The notes beneath the pieces are model-generated. The model saw nothing but the letters and a program-made list of their open reading frames with translations. It had not been told where the DNA came from and searched no databases. DNA of 64,000 nt from the NCBI GenBank assembly GCA_015066345.1, contig SVOQ01000012.1, forward strand, positions 1 through 64,000, given 5' to 3'. The first letter of the stretch is position 1, and the number at the start of each line of letters is the position of its first letter. Shown here piece by piece: positions 34,709-44,501 of this stretch. Position numbers and translations under genes: made by a program. This stretch comes from Oscillospiraceae bacterium (lineage in GTDB: Bacteria; Bacillota; Clostridia; Oscillospirales; Acutalibacteraceae).

Positions 34709-35737
34709 GTGCTTGAATTATCAGAACGCAAACAACATATCCTTGCGGTTATCGTTGAGCGTTATATCGCAACGGGCGAACCCGTTGGTTCTAAAGTTAT
34801 ATGCACCCAGATGGGAAATGCCGTTTCATCAGCTACTATACGAAACGATATGGCGGATTTAGTTGAACTCGGTCTTCTCGCTCAACCTCACACTTCCGCC
34901 GGCAGAATCCCCTCCCAGATGGGATACAGATATTATGTAGATAATCTCATGGCTGACTACGAATTAGACGCCGACGAACAGGAACGCATAAAAATCTGGT
35001 TGGGATCTTTTTCAGGTGAACCCGATAAACTTTTAGAAAAAGCGGGTAGCATTCTCGCGGAGCTTACAAACTGCGTTGCAGTTTCCTCTTCTCCCGCCGA
35101 TAGTGATGCGGTAATAAGGCGTATTGAGTTAGTACCCTTAAGCAACCACACCGCTATGATAGTTTTACTCGCTTCCTCAGGTATTCTTAAAAGCGCAGTC
35201 GTCAGAAGTGATACAGAAATCAATATGGATATCGCAGAGGTTTTCTATAACATCTGCCAGACATATTTCACAAGTCGTAGCGTTTCTGATATTTCAATTC
35301 CCTTTATACAGACATTAGTTGCTTCCCTTGGTGATAAGGTTTTTGTGATGTCCCCTTTCCTGTGTGCGATCGCAGACCTTTGTGAAGCGGTCAAAACCAC
35401 TGACTTACACCTCAAAGGACAAAACAATATTCTGAACCACACGGAGCTTTCAGAAGAAGCCTTCGGACTTATGGATTTCATCCATAGAGGTACTCCCTTA
35501 GAAAATTTGCTCGACTCCCACAAAGCACCTTTAAATGTTGCAATTGGTAGCGAGAATATTTACCGCGAACTTAAAAACAGTACAACAATTTTTTCAAAAT
35601 ATTCCGTAGGTAATAAAGATAGCGGGTCAATCGGAATTATAGGTCCTACCCGTCTTGATTATGCCCACCTTATACCTACTATAAAATATCTTGCAGGTGT
35701 TATCGGTAATATGCTTACCGAAACCCTCGACGAATAA
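34709..35737 (+). CDS. hrcA: Heat-inducible transcription repressor HrcA
   Basis: HrcA represses CIRCE operons. The 342 residues have an N-terminal winged helix (LSERKQHILAVIVERYIATGEPVGSK, SSATIRNDMADL) and the usual GAF-like dimerisation part. GTG 34709 is chosen because GAGGTGA precedes it; a GTG at 34676 has no site and overlaps CIRCE. It is the first gene of the operon. Confidence 0.95.
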   Translation: MLELSERKQHILAVIVERYIATGEPVGSKVICTQMGNAVSSATIRNDMADLVELGLLAQPHTSAGRIPSQMGYRYYVDNLMADYELDADEQERIKIWLGSFSGEPDKLLEKAGSILAELTNCVAVSSSPADSDAVIRRIELVPLSNHTAMIVLLASSGILKSAVVRSDTEINMDIAEVFYNICQTYFTSRSVSDISIPFIQTLVASLGDKVFVMSPFLCAIADLCEAVKTTDLHLKGQNNILNHTELSEEAFGLMDFIHRGTPLENLLDSHKAPLNVAIGSENIYRELKNSTTIFSKYSVGNKDSGSIGIIGPTRLDYAHLIPTIKYLAGVIGNMLTETLDE

Positions 35738-35751
35738 AAAGGAGAGAAGAA

Positions 35752-36309
35752 ATGTCTACCGAAGAAACAAAGGTAACTCCCGAAGAAGCTCAGGAGCCCG
35801 TAGTTGAAAAAGAATCAAAAATCAAAAAGAAAAAATCGGACAAAAAAGCCGAAGTTGAAAAACTCAACGAAGAAATCGAAAAATTAAATCAGGAAATCGC
35901 CACTCTTAAAGACACACATTTAAGAACTCTTGCAGAGTATTCCAACTTCCGCAACCGTTCGCAACGCGAAAAAGAAGTTCTTTATGGCGATGCAAAAGCA
36001 AACACGTTAAAAACGTTGCTCCCCGTAATTGATAATTTCGACAGAGCAACCGATAATAAAACCGACGACATTGAAGTTTACCGCAAAGGTATCGAGATGA
36101 CATTCACTCAGTTAAAAGATATTCTCGGTACACTTGAAGTTGAAGCATTCGGTGAAGTTGGTGACGAATTCGACCCCAACATCCATAACGCAGTTATGAC
36201 TGTTGAAAATCCCGACCTTCCCGAAGGCACTATTGCCGGTGTTTTCGAAAAAGGTTACCGAATGGGTGACAGAATTCTCAGATTTGCAACCGTTCAGGTT
36301 ACAAATTAA
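35752..36309 (+). CDS. grpE: Nucleotide exchange factor GrpE
   Basis: GrpE releases ADP from DnaK. The 185 residues comprise a charged, disordered N-terminus, a long coiled coil (about 35-85, with LRTLAEYSNFRNRS) and the C-terminal beta domain (DEFDPNIHNAVM, VFEKGYRMGDRILRFATVQV). AAGGAG lies before the ATG. The gene starts 14 bp after hrcA. Confidence 0.97.
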   Translation: MSTEETKVTPEEAQEPVVEKESKIKKKKSDKKAEVEKLNEEIEKLNQEIATLKDTHLRTLAEYSNFRNRSQREKEVLYGDAKANTLKTLLPVIDNFDRATDNKTDDIEVYRKGIEMTFTQLKDILGTLEVEAFGEVGDEFDPNIHNAVMTVENPDLPEGTIAGVFEKGYRMGDRILRFATVQVTN

Positions 36310-36318
36310 AAAACATAA

Positions 36319-38187
<1,869 letters not shown>

Positions 38188-38205
38188 TAAAAACTAAAAT
38201 CATCC

Positions 38206-38238
38206 AAGACGGTACCTCATTCCGAGGCGCCGTCTTTG
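38206..38238 (+). terminator. Attenuator-like hairpin between dnaK and dnaJ
   Basis: AAGACGG pairs with CCGTCTT, and inner CCTC pairs with GAGG after a wobble and one mismatch, followed by only TTTGG. It may lower dnaJ transcription relative to dnaK or protect the dnaK 3' end. Confidence 0.6.
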
Positions 38239-38262
38239 GCGGATAACAGAAAGGAATCTGTT

Positions 38263-39420
38263 ATGGCAGACAAAAGAGATTATTACGAGGTCCTGGGCGT
38301 ACAAAAAAGTGCTACACCCGACGAAATAAAAAAGGCTTATCGTCAACTTGCCAAAAAATACCACCCCGACCTTAACCCCGACAATAAAGAGGCTGAGGAA
38401 AAATTCAAAGAAGCCAATGAGGCTTATGAAATACTTTCGGATGCTGACAAAAAGGAAAAATACGACCGTTTCGGTTTTGCGGGTGTTGACCCGAGTTACG
38501 GTGCAGGTCAAGGTGGCTTTGGCGGTGGTTTCGGTGGATTCGGCGACAGTATGGAATTTGACCTTGGTGACCTTTTCGGTTCATTCTTCGGTGGTTTCGG
38601 CGGAGGCGGTTCTCGTTCCAACCCAAGAGCACCCCGTCGTGGCAGTGACATACAGACATCAATTCATCTTACATTTGAAGAAGCCGCTAAGGGTTGCACC
38701 AAAAAGGTTAATTTCCAACGTATAGAGGCTTGTGACGAATGTGGCGGTAACGGTGCGGCTAAAGGCAGTCAACCCCAGACCTGTCCCGATTGTAACGGCA
38801 GAGGTCAGGTGAACGTTCAACAACGAACCCCCTTTGGTACAATCAGTACATCCAAAACCTGTCAACGTTGTGGCGGTAAAGGTACATTTAACCCCAATCC
38901 TTGTTCACGTTGTAAAGGCACCGGCAGAATACGCAAAACCATAAATAAGGATGTTACTATCCCCGCCGGTATAGCAGACGGTCAGACAATCCCCGTACGT
39001 GGCGAGGGTAACCATGGTCTTAACAACGGACCCGCAGGTGATTTACACGTTAGAATTGCCGTTAAACCCCATCCATTCTTTGAACGCGACGGTTATAACG
39101 TATGGTATGATATGCGCGTTTCCTACATTCAGGCTACATTGGGTGATAAGTTACGTGTTCCCACCCTTGACGGCAATGTTGAATACGATTTACCCGCAGG
39201 TACACAACCGGGTGATGTTTTCAAACTTAAAGGTCGCGGTATACCCGTACTTAATTCTACTCGTCGCGGTGACCAACTTATAAGAATTATAGTTGATGTT
39301 CCCCGTAACCTTAACGAGACCCAGAAAGCCGCATTGCTTCATTTCAATGAAACCCTCGGAAAGAACCCCGTTAAACCCGAAGAAAAACGCGGATTCTTTG
39401 GCGGTAAAAAGAAAAGATAA
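38263..39420 (+). CDS. dnaJ: Chaperone DnaJ (Hsp40)
   Basis: DnaJ is the co-chaperone that loads substrates on DnaK. The 385 residues include a J domain with HPD in KYHPDLNPD, a Gly/Phe-rich linker (about 80-125), four CXXCXGXG zinc-binding repeats (about 150-210) and the C-terminal substrate domains. The ATG at 38263 is chosen because AAAGGA precedes it; the in-frame TTG nine codons earlier lacks a site. Confidence 0.97.
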   Translation: MADKRDYYEVLGVQKSATPDEIKKAYRQLAKKYHPDLNPDNKEAEEKFKEANEAYEILSDADKKEKYDRFGFAGVDPSYGAGQGGFGGGFGGFGDSMEFDLGDLFGSFFGGFGGGGSRSNPRAPRRGSDIQTSIHLTFEEAAKGCTKKVNFQRIEACDECGGNGAAKGSQPQTCPDCNGRGQVNVQQRTPFGTISTSKTCQRCGGKGTFNPNPCSRCKGTGRIRKTINKDVTIPAGIADGQTIPVRGEGNHGLNNGPAGDLHVRIAVKPHPFFERDGYNVWYDMRVSYIQATLGDKLRVPTLDGNVEYDLPAGTQPGDVFKLKGRGIPVLNSTRRGDQLIRIIVDVPRNLNETQKAALLHFNETLGKNPVKPEEKRGFFGGKKKR

Positions 39421-39426
39421 AATTAC

Positions 39427-39467
39427 AACAGTTATGATTTAGCGAAAAATCATAACTGTTGCTTTAT
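39427..39467 (+). terminator. Terminator of the heat-shock operon
   Basis: CAACAGTTATGATTT (39427-39440 region) pairs with AAATCATAACTGTTG (to 39461) around a short loop, followed by CTTTATTTA. Confidence 0.85.
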
Positions 39468-39514
39468 TTATAAATAATATTATGATATACTAAAAACACG
39501 CGGAGGTGAAAATA

Positions 39515-40258
39515 TTGGCAGACGAATTACAAATCTTTAAAAATCGAATCAAAGAATTATCTGTTCGGTCTGAAAATCGTGGAATTTACACTTACAGCGA
39601 TTTTCTCAATTTATATGAGCAGACCACTCTTTTCGAAACCATAAAATACGGTTACAACTTACAAGGCGGTTACCCTGATGCAGAACGAAAAATTGCTTGT
39701 TTCGGTGACGAAAATGATATTTGCTACCCTCCCCAACCACCAATTACAATTATTTGTATTGAACCTTTGTCTGCAAAATTTTCCGACGATTTAACCCATC
39801 GCGACTTTTTAGGTTCTTTAATCGGATTAGGAATTAAAAGAGAAACACTTGGTGATATTATAATTAAGGACAACGTAGGTTACCTTTTCTGTCTTGATAG
39901 TATAAGTAAATTTATTATTGATAATCTTACAAAGGTCAAGCATACAAGTGTTTATTGCAGTGTTTGCAATGAATTACCCGAAAATATATTCCCCGAGCCT
40001 ACCGAAAAAACAATTATTGTGGCATCTTTACGTCTGGATAGCATAATTTCCGCCGTATATAATATATCACGAAGTAAAAGTTCGGCTCTGATTGACGGCG
40101 AAAAAGTATTTGTAAACGGTAAACTAGCCCTCAGTTCCTCAAAAAATATCGAAATCAATAATATAATTTCTGTAAGAGGTTATGGTAGATTTCGTTGCAC
40201 CGAAATCTTAGGTGACACAAGAAAAGGCAGAACGCGAATTTTGTGTCAGATATACTAA
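39515..40258 (+). CDS. ylmH: S4-domain RNA-binding protein YlmH
   Basis: YlmH family proteins contain an S4 RNA-binding domain and are linked to rescue of stalled ribosomes and to the division gene cluster. The 247 residues have an N-terminal part with the YlmH pattern (FLNLYEQTTLFE, AERKIACFG) and a C-terminal S4 domain (ASLRLDSIISAVYNISRSKS, VFVNGKLALSSSKNI). TTG 39515 has GGAGG 8 bases upstream; the GTG at 39506 overlaps that site. A possible promoter (TTGCTT 39459, TATGAT 39481) overlaps the preceding terminator. Here the gene is away from the usual ylm-divIVA cluster. Confidence 0.85.
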   Translation: MADELQIFKNRIKELSVRSENRGIYTYSDFLNLYEQTTLFETIKYGYNLQGGYPDAERKIACFGDENDICYPPQPPITIICIEPLSAKFSDDLTHRDFLGSLIGLGIKRETLGDIIIKDNVGYLFCLDSISKFIIDNLTKVKHTSVYCSVCNELPENIFPEPTEKTIIVASLRLDSIISAVYNISRSKSSALIDGEKVFVNGKLALSSSKNIEINNIISVRGYGRFRCTEILGDTRKGRTRILCQIY

Positions 40259-40267
40259 AACTAAAGT

Positions 40268-40317
40268 GGTGCGAAGCCTATCATCCCTGTGCAAAGCATA
40301 GGGAGGGGGACCGCACC
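40268..40317. repeat. GC-rich nested hairpin element
   Basis: The outer pair GGTGCG (40268-40273) with CGCACC (40312-40317) encloses an inner 8-bp stem (40285-40292 with 40296-40303). The surrounding region 40260-40350 differs in base composition from its AT-richer neighbours and ends with a GTGGTGGTGGG run. It looks like an intergenic repeat element or a structured RNA. It is not followed by a T-run. Confidence 0.5.
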
Positions 40318-40384
40318 GTAGGTGTGGTGGTGGGTAGTTCTCTCACTGTTACCCAACATTAATAAAAAGAAAGGACTAATATTT

Positions 40385-41311
40385 ATGAGAACAATGAAGC
40401 TGGGAAAAAGCGGTGTTGACGTGCCCGTTATCGCCGTTGGTTGTATGCGTATGGCGGACAAAACCGTCAACGAAGCAAAAGAAGTTATAGATACCGCTAT
40501 GGGGGCGGGACTCAACTTTTTTGACCACGCAGACCTTTACGGTGGCGGTAAAAGTGAAGAAGTTTTCGCAAAAGCCATTGGTATGAATGACGATATACGC
40601 GAAAAAATTATTTTACAGTCCAAATGCGGTATTTGTCCCGGTAAAGTGATGTTCGACTTTTCTAAAGAACACATCATCGAATCCACCGAAGGTTGCCTTA
40701 AAAGGCTTAATACAGACTATCTGGACTTTCTTTTGCTCCACAGACCCGATACCCTCTATGAGCCCGAAGAGGTCGCAGAAGCGCTCCTGACGCTAAAAGA
40801 ACAAGGCAAAGTGCGTCATTTCGGTGTATCTAATCAAAACCCCATGCAGATGCGACTTTTACAGAAATATATGGGTGATGAACCTATTTGTGCAAATCAG
40901 TTGCAATTCAGCATCACCGATTGTCACATTGTAAAACAGGGTCTTTACGTTAATATGCGTGAGGATAATGCCATTGACCGTGACGGCGGTGTACTTGAAT
41001 ACTGCCGATACGAGGACATTACAATTCAAGCCTGGTCACCATTCCAATATGGTTTCTTTGAGGGCGTTTATGTGGATAACCCGGACTTCCCCGAAATTAA
41101 CGCTAAGCTTCAGGAATTAGCCGACAAATATGGTGTTACAAAATCAACAATTGTTATTGCATGGATTCTCCGTCATCCTGCAAAAATGCAACCCCTTACA
41201 GGTACAATGAATCCTTCCCGCCTTCTCGAATGTGCCGCGGCGGCAGATATAACTATCACAAAACAGGAATGGTACGAAATCTTCTCAAGTGCAGGAAATG
41301 TTATTCCATGA
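40385..41311 (+). CDS. Aldo/keto reductase
   Basis: The 308 residues form an NADPH-dependent (beta/alpha)8 oxidoreductase. The catalytic tetrad is visible: Asp and Tyr in FFDHADLYGGG, Lys in LQSKCGI and His in LLLHRPD. It is similar to the YdhF/YcsN group. AAAGAAAGGA lies before the ATG at 40385; the open frame extends upstream into the repeat-like sequence but without a start signal. The substrate is unknown. Confidence 0.92.
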   Translation: MRTMKLGKSGVDVPVIAVGCMRMADKTVNEAKEVIDTAMGAGLNFFDHADLYGGGKSEEVFAKAIGMNDDIREKIILQSKCGICPGKVMFDFSKEHIIESTEGCLKRLNTDYLDFLLLHRPDTLYEPEEVAEALLTLKEQGKVRHFGVSNQNPMQMRLLQKYMGDEPICANQLQFSITDCHIVKQGLYVNMREDNAIDRDGGVLEYCRYEDITIQAWSPFQYGFFEGVYVDNPDFPEINAKLQELADKYGVTKSTIVIAWILRHPAKMQPLTGTMNPSRLLECAAAADITITKQEWYEIFSSAGNVIP

Positions 41312-41375
41312 TAGCAAGGCTTAGCCTGACATCTGTATGATTACAATACGCTTTACCTTTAAAGGAGGGAACGTA

Positions 41376-41978
41376 ATGAAAACAAAGAATCTTTACATTT
41401 GGATATTCCAGATTTTTGCAGTTATCTTTTTACTTATTGGTATATCAAGTAACCTTTTATTAAACAACGGATACGAATTATTTCTTTTTGAAAACACGTG
41501 TTTATATTTCGTATATCAAATCGGATATTTATTGTTTTTAATAACCGAGTTCGTCATGTTTATAGTATTGACTATAAAAAAGAAAAAGTTATTATTCTTA
41601 ATTGGTAATATTATTTTACTTCCCCTACTTTTAATTCAGGGCTTTGCGGCAGATTTTGCCGTATATGCAGAGGCTACGACAAAATTATATTCTTACGAGA
41701 ATTTTGATGCAGACATTGTAATCTCAAGCAGAAGTCTTCTTTTAAGCGGAAACTCTACAATATATGAAAAAACCGATTCTATCCTTATACACAAAATTGC
41801 TCGTGCCGATGGCGATGATGGCTACGCCCCGTTGAAAGATGAGTCCAATTTCAAGGTTACTGTTGATGATAAAAAAATTACATATATATATTATTTTGAC
41901 GGTTACAGTTTAAGCGATGAGTCAATGGAAGTAATTGTTTTAAAATATGACGATGGGCATTTTAAACAGATAGCATAA
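41376..41978 (+). CDS. Small membrane protein of unknown function
   Basis: The 200 residues start at ATG 41376 after AAAGGAGGGAA. Three hydrophobic segments lie in the first 110 residues (about 8-28, 45-70 and 75-100). A soluble C-terminal domain of about 90 residues follows, rich in Asp, Ser and Tyr. No family is recognised. It has lower GC and more rare codons than its neighbours, which hints at an accessory gene. Confidence 0.7.
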   Translation: MKTKNLYIWIFQIFAVIFLLIGISSNLLLNNGYELFLFENTCLYFVYQIGYLLFLITEFVMFIVLTIKKKKLLFLIGNIILLPLLLIQGFAADFAVYAEATTKLYSYENFDADIVISSRSLLLSGNSTIYEKTDSILIHKIARADGDDGYAPLKDESNFKVTVDDKKITYIYYFDGYSLSDESMEVIVLKYDDGHFKQIA

Positions 41979-42016
41979 AAAATACGTCCAACCTTCCCGG
42001 TTGGACGTATTTTTTA
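41977..42016. terminator. Bidirectional terminator between convergent genes
   Basis: AAAAAATACGTCCAAC pairs perfectly with GTTGGACGTATTTTTT around a 7-base loop. It gives T-runs in both directions and serves the membrane protein gene and serA. Confidence 0.95.
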
Positions 42017-43168
42017 TATCTTTCTTACTTTTATAACATCTTCATTAGCCTTAAGTGTGTTTATAACACTTTCGGGGATTTTGTCTGCAACTACAAGTGT
42101 GTATGCATACTCACCCTTTGCCTTTGAAGCAAAGCCCGTTGTTTCAACACCGTTTTTCATAAATGCTCCGAGAACATCGTTCATAACGTTAAGTGCGTTA
42201 TAGTGGATAATTGAAACCCTCTCGCCCTCGTTATCAAGTGCAACATTGGGGAAGTTTACGGAGTTTTTGATATTACCTTTTTCAAGGAATTCGCGGATTT
42301 CAACCGCTGCCATATATGCACAGTTTTCTTCGCTTTCGGGAGTCGATGCACCCAAGTGAGGAAGTGCAGTTACGTTTTCAACGCCTATAACCTCGTCTGA
42401 GGGGAAGTCAGTAACGTAAGCGGCAACCTTACCTGATTTAACTGCCTCTGCCATATCTGCACCAACTACAAGTTCACCACGTGCAAAGTTAAGAATACGA
42501 ACGCCATCTTTCATCTTAGCGATTGTATCTGCGTTAATCATACCCTTTGTTGCGGGAACGCAAGGAAGATGAAGTGTGATGTAATCGGACTTTTCGTATA
42601 TTGCATCAAGAGAATCAACGTACTCTGTATCAAGAGGAAGTTCGCCTTTGAACTCTTCATTGAAATAGGGGTCGTAACCAACGATTTTCATACCGAGAGC
42701 ATTTGCAGCACTTGCAACAAGTCTGCCGATAGCACCAAGACCAACTACACCGAGAGTTTTACCGAGAATCTCGGGACCTGCAAACTGTGATTTACCTTTT
42801 TCCACGAGTTTACCAACGTTTTCGCCTTCGCCCTTAAGGGTTTTGCACCAATCATAAGCCGCTACAACACGTCTTGATGACATCATAAGACCGCCAATAA
42901 CAAGTTCCTTAACTGCGTTTGCATTAGCACCGGGAGTATTGAATACAACTACACCCTTTTTAGTGCATTCGTCAACGGGGATGTTGTTAACACCTGCACC
43001 TGCTCTTGCTACTGCAAGAGTTTTTTCGTTAAAGTTGTAGTCGTGCATTGCAGCAGAACGAACGATAATACCGTCGGGAGCATCACAACTATCGGTGATA
43101 TTGTATTTTTCATCCAACTCTTTAAGACCGATTTGTGAAATCTTATTAAGTGTAAGAATATCAAACAT
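42014..43168 (-). CDS. serA: D-3-phosphoglycerate dehydrogenase
   Basis: The enzyme oxidises 3-phosphoglycerate in the first step of serine synthesis. The 384 residues have the NAD-binding LGVVGLGAIGRLV (about 137-149), the FARGELV arginine, a catalytic Glu region and His in LPHLGASTPESEEN. The C-terminal end (about 310-384) looks like a short ACT domain (IIHYN, EYAYTLVVAD), so feedback by serine is possible. It lies 14 bp behind serC. Confidence 0.95.
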   Translation of the reverse strand: MFDILTLNKISQIGLKELDEKYNITDSCDAPDGIIVRSAAMHDYNFNEKTLAVARAGAGVNNIPVDECTKKGVVVFNTPGANANAVKELVIGGLMMSSRRVVAAYDWCKTLKGEGENVGKLVEKGKSQFAGPEILGKTLGVVGLGAIGRLVASAANALGMKIVGYDPYFNEEFKGELPLDTEYVDSLDAIYEKSDYITLHLPCVPATKGMINADTIAKMKDGVRILNFARGELVVGADMAEAVKSGKVAAYVTDFPSDEVIGVENVTALPHLGASTPESEENCAYMAAVEIREFLEKGNIKNSVNFPNVALDNEGERVSIIHYNALNVMNDVLGAFMKNGVETTGFASKAKGEYAYTLVVADKIPESVINTLKANEDVIKVRKI

Positions 43169-43182
43169 TATATATCTTCCTT

Positions 43183-44265
43183 TCAGGAATTTTCTTCTTC
43201 AAACTTAGCCATAAACTCAACGAGTTTTTCAACACCTTCAATGGGCATTGCGTTGTAAATAGAAGCTCTCATACCGCCAACACTTCTGTGACCTTTAAGG
43301 TTAACAAAACCTGCTGCCTCTGCTTCTTTTACAAATTTAGCGTTAAGTTCATCATTGTCTGTAACAAAGGGAACGTTCATAAGTGAACGGTCCTCGGGAA
43401 CAACAGTACCGCGGAACATTTTGCTATTGTCAAGGAAATCGTAAAGAATTTTTGCTTTTTTACGGTTACGCTCAGCCATAGCCTCAAGACCGCCGATTGA
43501 TTTAATCCACTCAAGCACAAGTTTACAGATGTAAATTGTGTAGCAGGGAGGTGTATTTGAAAGTGAATCTGCATCTGCGTGTACTTTGTAATCGAGCATC
43601 ATTGGTGTGTAATCACGGGCATTGCCGAGAATATCCTCACGAACGATTACGATTGTAAGACCTGCAGGTGCAATGTTTTTCTGAGCACCGCCATAAACCA
43701 TAGCAAATTTAGTAACATCAAGAGGCTCTGAGAGGAAGCAACTTGAAATATCCGCAATAAGAGGAACGTCACCTGTATCGGGAAGTTCATGGAAAACAGT
43801 ACCGTAAATTGTATTGTTCATACAGATGTATGCATAGTCTGCATCCTGACGGAAATCTTCACGGGTTGTTTTGGGGATATAAGAGAATGTCTTATCGGCA
43901 GATGAAGCAACCGCAACTGCATCACCATACTTTTTAGCTTCGCCGAAAGCCTTTTTAGCCCACTGACCTGTGATAATGTAATCCGCTTTACCGCTATTGT
44001 TCATAAAGTTCATAGGAATAGCCGCAAACTGAGTTGTAGCACCACCCTGAAGGAAAAGAACTTTGTAATTATCCGGAATATTCATAAGTTCTCTTAAAAG
44101 AGACTCTGCGGATTTAATGATAGAATCAAAAACTTTTGAACGATGTGACATCTCCATAACAGACTGACCGCAACCTTCATAGTCAAGCATCTCTGCTGCG
44201 GCTTTTTTTAACACTTCCTCGGGAAGCATTGAGGGACCTGCTGAGAAGTTATAAACCCTTGCCAT
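43183..44265 (-). CDS. serC: Phosphoserine aminotransferase
   Basis: This PLP enzyme converts 3-phosphohydroxypyruvate to phosphoserine. The 360 residues begin with VYNFSAGPSMLPEEVL, and the PLP lysine lies in YGGAQKNIAPAG (about 198). AGGAG lies before the ATG. It is the first gene of the serC-serA unit. No phosphoserine phosphatase is adjacent; the HAD protein at 26033 is only a distant candidate. Confidence 0.96.
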   Translation of the reverse strand: MARVYNFSAGPSMLPEEVLKKAAAEMLDYEGCGQSVMEMSHRSKVFDSIIKSAESLLRELMNIPDNYKVLFLQGGATTQFAAIPMNFMNNSGKADYIITGQWAKKAFGEAKKYGDAVAVASSADKTFSYIPKTTREDFRQDADYAYICMNNTIYGTVFHELPDTGDVPLIADISSCFLSEPLDVTKFAMVYGGAQKNIAPAGLTIVIVREDILGNARDYTPMMLDYKVHADADSLSNTPPCYTIYICKLVLEWIKSIGGLEAMAERNRKKAKILYDFLDNSKMFRGTVVPEDRSLMNVPFVTDNDELNAKFVKEAEAAGFVNLKGHRSVGGMRASIYNAMPIEGVEKLVEFMAKFEEENS

Positions 44266-44304
44266 ATATATTTCTCCTTTTAGTAAAATGTTAATATTGT
44301 AACA

Positions 44305-44333
44305 ATTATATAACCCTTAAAACTTTTTTTCAA
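44305..44333 (-). promoter_or_regulatory. Sigma-A promoter of serC-serA
   Basis: On the minus strand TTGAAA (complement of 44328-44333) and TATAAT (complement of 44305-44310) are 17 bp apart, about 40 bp before the serC ATG. The leader is too short for a T-box. Confidence 0.7.
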
Positions 44334-44454
44334 GTGCATTTTTAATCTTCTTTGTATTGACCAAAAATCCGCAAAAATGAAAAGAATTTTAGTTATTTAT
44401 ACCTTAAAAATTCTTCTAACTTTCTATTATATTTATATTTAAGAAAAATGATAC

Positions 44455-44489
44455 AAAAAACTCGCCCGAAACATTCGGACGAGTTTTTC
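44455..44489 (-). terminator. Terminator of the TcaA-like gene
   Basis: AAAAAACTCG (44455-44464) pairs with CGAGTTTTTC (44480-44489) with an inner CCGA/TCGG stem. T-runs occur on both strands. It lies 13 bp after the stop of the gene ending at 44502. Confidence 0.85.
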
Positions 44490-44501
44490 TTTTGAAATTC
44501 A

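Noticed and set aside
44266..44454. T-box or other riboswitch before serC
   Set aside because: The T-box core and its terminator pairing are absent, and the promoter lies only about 40 bp from the start codon.
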